Positions 5,224-6,777 of a stretch of DNA of 6,777 nucleotides are shown here, in pieces; within the stretch, counting starts at the first letter, position 1, and every line of letters starts with the position of its first letter. This stretch comes from JAWLBW01 sp041687475 (GTDB lineage: Bacteria; J088; JAWLBW01), in the NCBI GenBank assembly GCA_041687475.1, contig JAWLBW010000258.1, positions 1 through 6,777 on the forward strand, written 5' to 3'. Made by a program: the position numbers and the translations under genes. The notes below the pieces were generated by a model. It did no database searches. It was not told where the DNA came from and was given only the letters and a program-made list of their open reading frames with translations.

Positions 5224-6777
5224 ACTGCCTGTACGGGAAAAAAGAGCGTAATACGGGTTTCACCTGGCTGGCTGCTGACCTCGACCTTGCCGCGGTACTC
5301 TTCCATCACCCGGTACACGATGGCGAGCCCGAGGCCCACCCCTTCGGCCTTGGTGGTGAAGAAGGGCTCGAACAGCCGTGCCAGCGCTTCAGGCGCGAAG
5401 CCTGCGCCGTTGTCGTGAAAACCGAGCCTGACACCGTCGTGCACCAGTTCACTCTCGACCCGCAGGTGGGTAGCACCCGCCTGCATCGCGTTGCGCAGCA
5501 GGTTGAAGCAGATCTGCCTGAAAGCCCCCTGGTCGACCATGATGACGCAATTGGCGTCGACGGCATTCTCGAGCACGGTCTCGGCCGGGGTCGCGGCATC
5601 CATGCGCACCCCCGAAATGACCTCTTCGAGTACTTCGGCAACCGCCACCACACGCGGCTCGTTACGAAAGGGTTTTGCGTAGAGAAGAAAGTCCTTGACC
5701 AGCTCGTCGAGGCGATCGATTTCACGCAGGGCGATGTCGAAGAGCTCCTTGTCTTCATCACCCAGATTGTCGCTCTGGCGCAGCAGCTGCATGCTGCCCG
5801 AGATGGCGCCGAGCGGGTTGCGCAGCTCATGGGCAAGGCCCGCGGCCATGGTGCCCACCGCCGCCAGCTTGGCCTGCCGCATGACCGCCGTTTCGAGCTC
5901 CTTCACCCGGGTCAGATCCTGAAAGACCACGATGTAGCCCAGACGCCTGACGTCGATGCGAATGCGCGAAACCGAATAGCCGAGGGTGCGGGGCGCACCG
6001 TCGGGGTGGGCGTAAACGGTTTCGTAACGTACGTCGCCGTCGCTGCCGGGGTCGAGTATAAGCTCGGGAAGAACGGCTGAAATGTGCCTGCCCCAGAGCT
6101 CGGCGCCGGTGCGCCCGAGAATACGGTCGGCCTGCCGGTTGACCAGCAGCACGCGTCCCCCCTCGTCGAGGGTAAGCAGGCCGCTCGCCACATTGTCGAT
6201 GATGCGTTCCTGCAGGCCGCGCAGAATGGAAAGGTCGATGTTGCGGCGGTCGACTTCGGCGTCGGCCCGCCGGGCACGCTCGGCCAGGTACGAGCTGAGT
6301 ATACCGACCAGGTAAAAGGCCGCGATGTTGTAGAATGCCGATACCAGCAACTCGGTGCTGGAGAGCTTCTTCAGGCGTTCCGTGTAGATTTCGGGAAGAC
6401 CGTAGAAATGCTGCATCAACAGCACGCCGCCGAACACCGTCATGGTGAGGGCGGTAATGGCAATGGCCGCCGGGCGTTCATTCAGAATGGCCGAGCCGAC
6501 AATGACCAGCAGATACAGAAAGAGAAAAGGACTGGTGGCGCCGCCGGTGAAAGTGGCCATGGCCGTGACCAGGCCCAGGTCGAGCAGCGGTAGAGCCGAA
6601 CGAAAGGCAAGCGGCGCCCAACGTTCGCGAAAAACCGCCAGCCAGGCCAGCAACAGCGACGACGCGTATATGGGACCGACGTACAGGTAAATCGGCGTCA
6701 GCTTGAAATTGAGCGTCGACTGCATGCCGGTCATCTCGATGACCACAGCGGTGATCAGAAGAATGGTGCCGAGCAAT
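5220..6777 (-). CDS. pilS: PilS-like membrane sensor histidine kinase (N-terminus outside window)
   Basis: Partial at the window edge: 518 codons are visible and the first residues lie beyond base 6777. The TTG at the edge is more likely an internal leucine, because the visible protein opens inside a hydrophobic segment. Seen (numbering from the edge): about six membrane segments (1-16, 28-48, 60-75, 82-97, 103-121, 143-163), a linker, a PAS-like domain (about 184-290), the phosphoacceptor box HELRNPL with H316, and a complete ATPase domain with N-box FNLLRNA (424-430), DNGAGF (455-460), FEPFFTTK (469-476) and GVGLGLAI (479-486). Role: autophosphorylates on H316 and passes phosphate to PilR. 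Known: six-helix PilS in Pseudomonas senses inner-membrane pilin levels. Its stop overlaps the pilR start by 4 bp. No promoter is visible because the gene's start is missing. Confidence 0.9.
   Translation of the reverse strand, partial: LLGTILLITAVVIEMTGMQSTLNFKLTPIYLYVGPIYASSLLLAWLAVFRERWAPLAFRSALPLLDLGLVTAMATFTGGATSPFLFLYLLVIVGSAILNERPAAIAITALTMTVFGGVLLMQHFYGLPEIYTERLKKLSSTELLVSAFYNIAAFYLVGILSSYLAERARRADAEVDRRNIDLSILRGLQERIIDNVASGLLTLDEGGRVLLVNRQADRILGRTGAELWGRHISAVLPELILDPGSDGDVRYETVYAHPDGAPRTLGYSVSRIRIDVRRLGYIVVFQDLTRVKELETAVMRQAKLAAVGTMAAGLAHELRNPLGAISGSMQLLRQSDNLGDEDKELFDIALREIDRLDELVKDFLLYAKPFRNEPRVVAVAEVLEEVISGVRMDAATPAETVLENAVDANCVIMVDQGAFRQICFNLLRNAMQAGATHLRVESELVHDGVRLGFHDNGAGFAPEALARLFEPFFTTKAEGVGLGLAIVYRVMEEYRGKVEVSSQPGETRITLFFPVQAV

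Noticed and set aside
5415..6080. Long open frame of 221 codons antisense to pilS.
   Set aside because: Its composition mirrors the kinase codons on the other strand, there is no ribosome site or recognisable domain, and such frames are common in GC-rich DNA.

Overview
The window looks like a type IV pilus (T4P) regulatory and assembly locus from a moderately GC-rich Gram-negative bacterium. The closest architectural match I know is the Myxococcus/Geobacter-type pil cluster: pilin, the NtrC-family pair PilS/PilR, and the PilGHI-type ABC transporter that Myxococcus needs for pilus assembly. A deltaproteobacterium in the broad sense (Myxococcota, Desulfobacterota, Bdellovibrionota) is therefore the best guess. 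This is inference from gene content and pilin style; nothing in the window fixes the species.

Plus strand, 55-3809: a type IVa major-pilin candidate (55-675) is followed by a strong intrinsic terminator (696-725). The terminator runs almost into the start codon of an ABC transporter ATPase (730-1617). The ATPase overlaps a six-helix ABC-2 type permease (1614-2378) by 4 bp. The permease overlaps a secreted TPR-like protein (2348-3199) by 31 bp. Ten bases further on comes a second, divergent type IV pilin (3210-3809). Minus strand, 6777-3856: a PilS-like membrane sensor kinase (its first residues lie beyond the window edge) overlaps a PilR-like sigma54-dependent response regulator by 4 bp. This pair converges on the second pilin across a 46-bp spacer that contains two hairpins.

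Proposed working: PilS senses a membrane or pilin signal and phosphorylates PilR. PilR, whose GAFTGA loop is intact, activates sigma54 promoters of pilin genes. The promoter of the first pilin must lie upstream of base 1. A near-consensus sigma54 -24/-12 element sits inside the TPR gene (2917-2932) with exact spacing, pointing at the second pilin. The terminator after pilin 1 would let much pilin mRNA be made with only limited read-through into the transporter.

The most notable points are the pilin-ATPase-permease-TPR-pilin arrangement, the internal sigma54 promoter, the acidic leader peptide of pilin 2, and the shared acidic loop and C-terminal signature in two cysteine-free pilins. I see no tRNA, rRNA, CRISPR, insertion sequence or attachment site. 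No gene-free stretch exceeds 60 bases.
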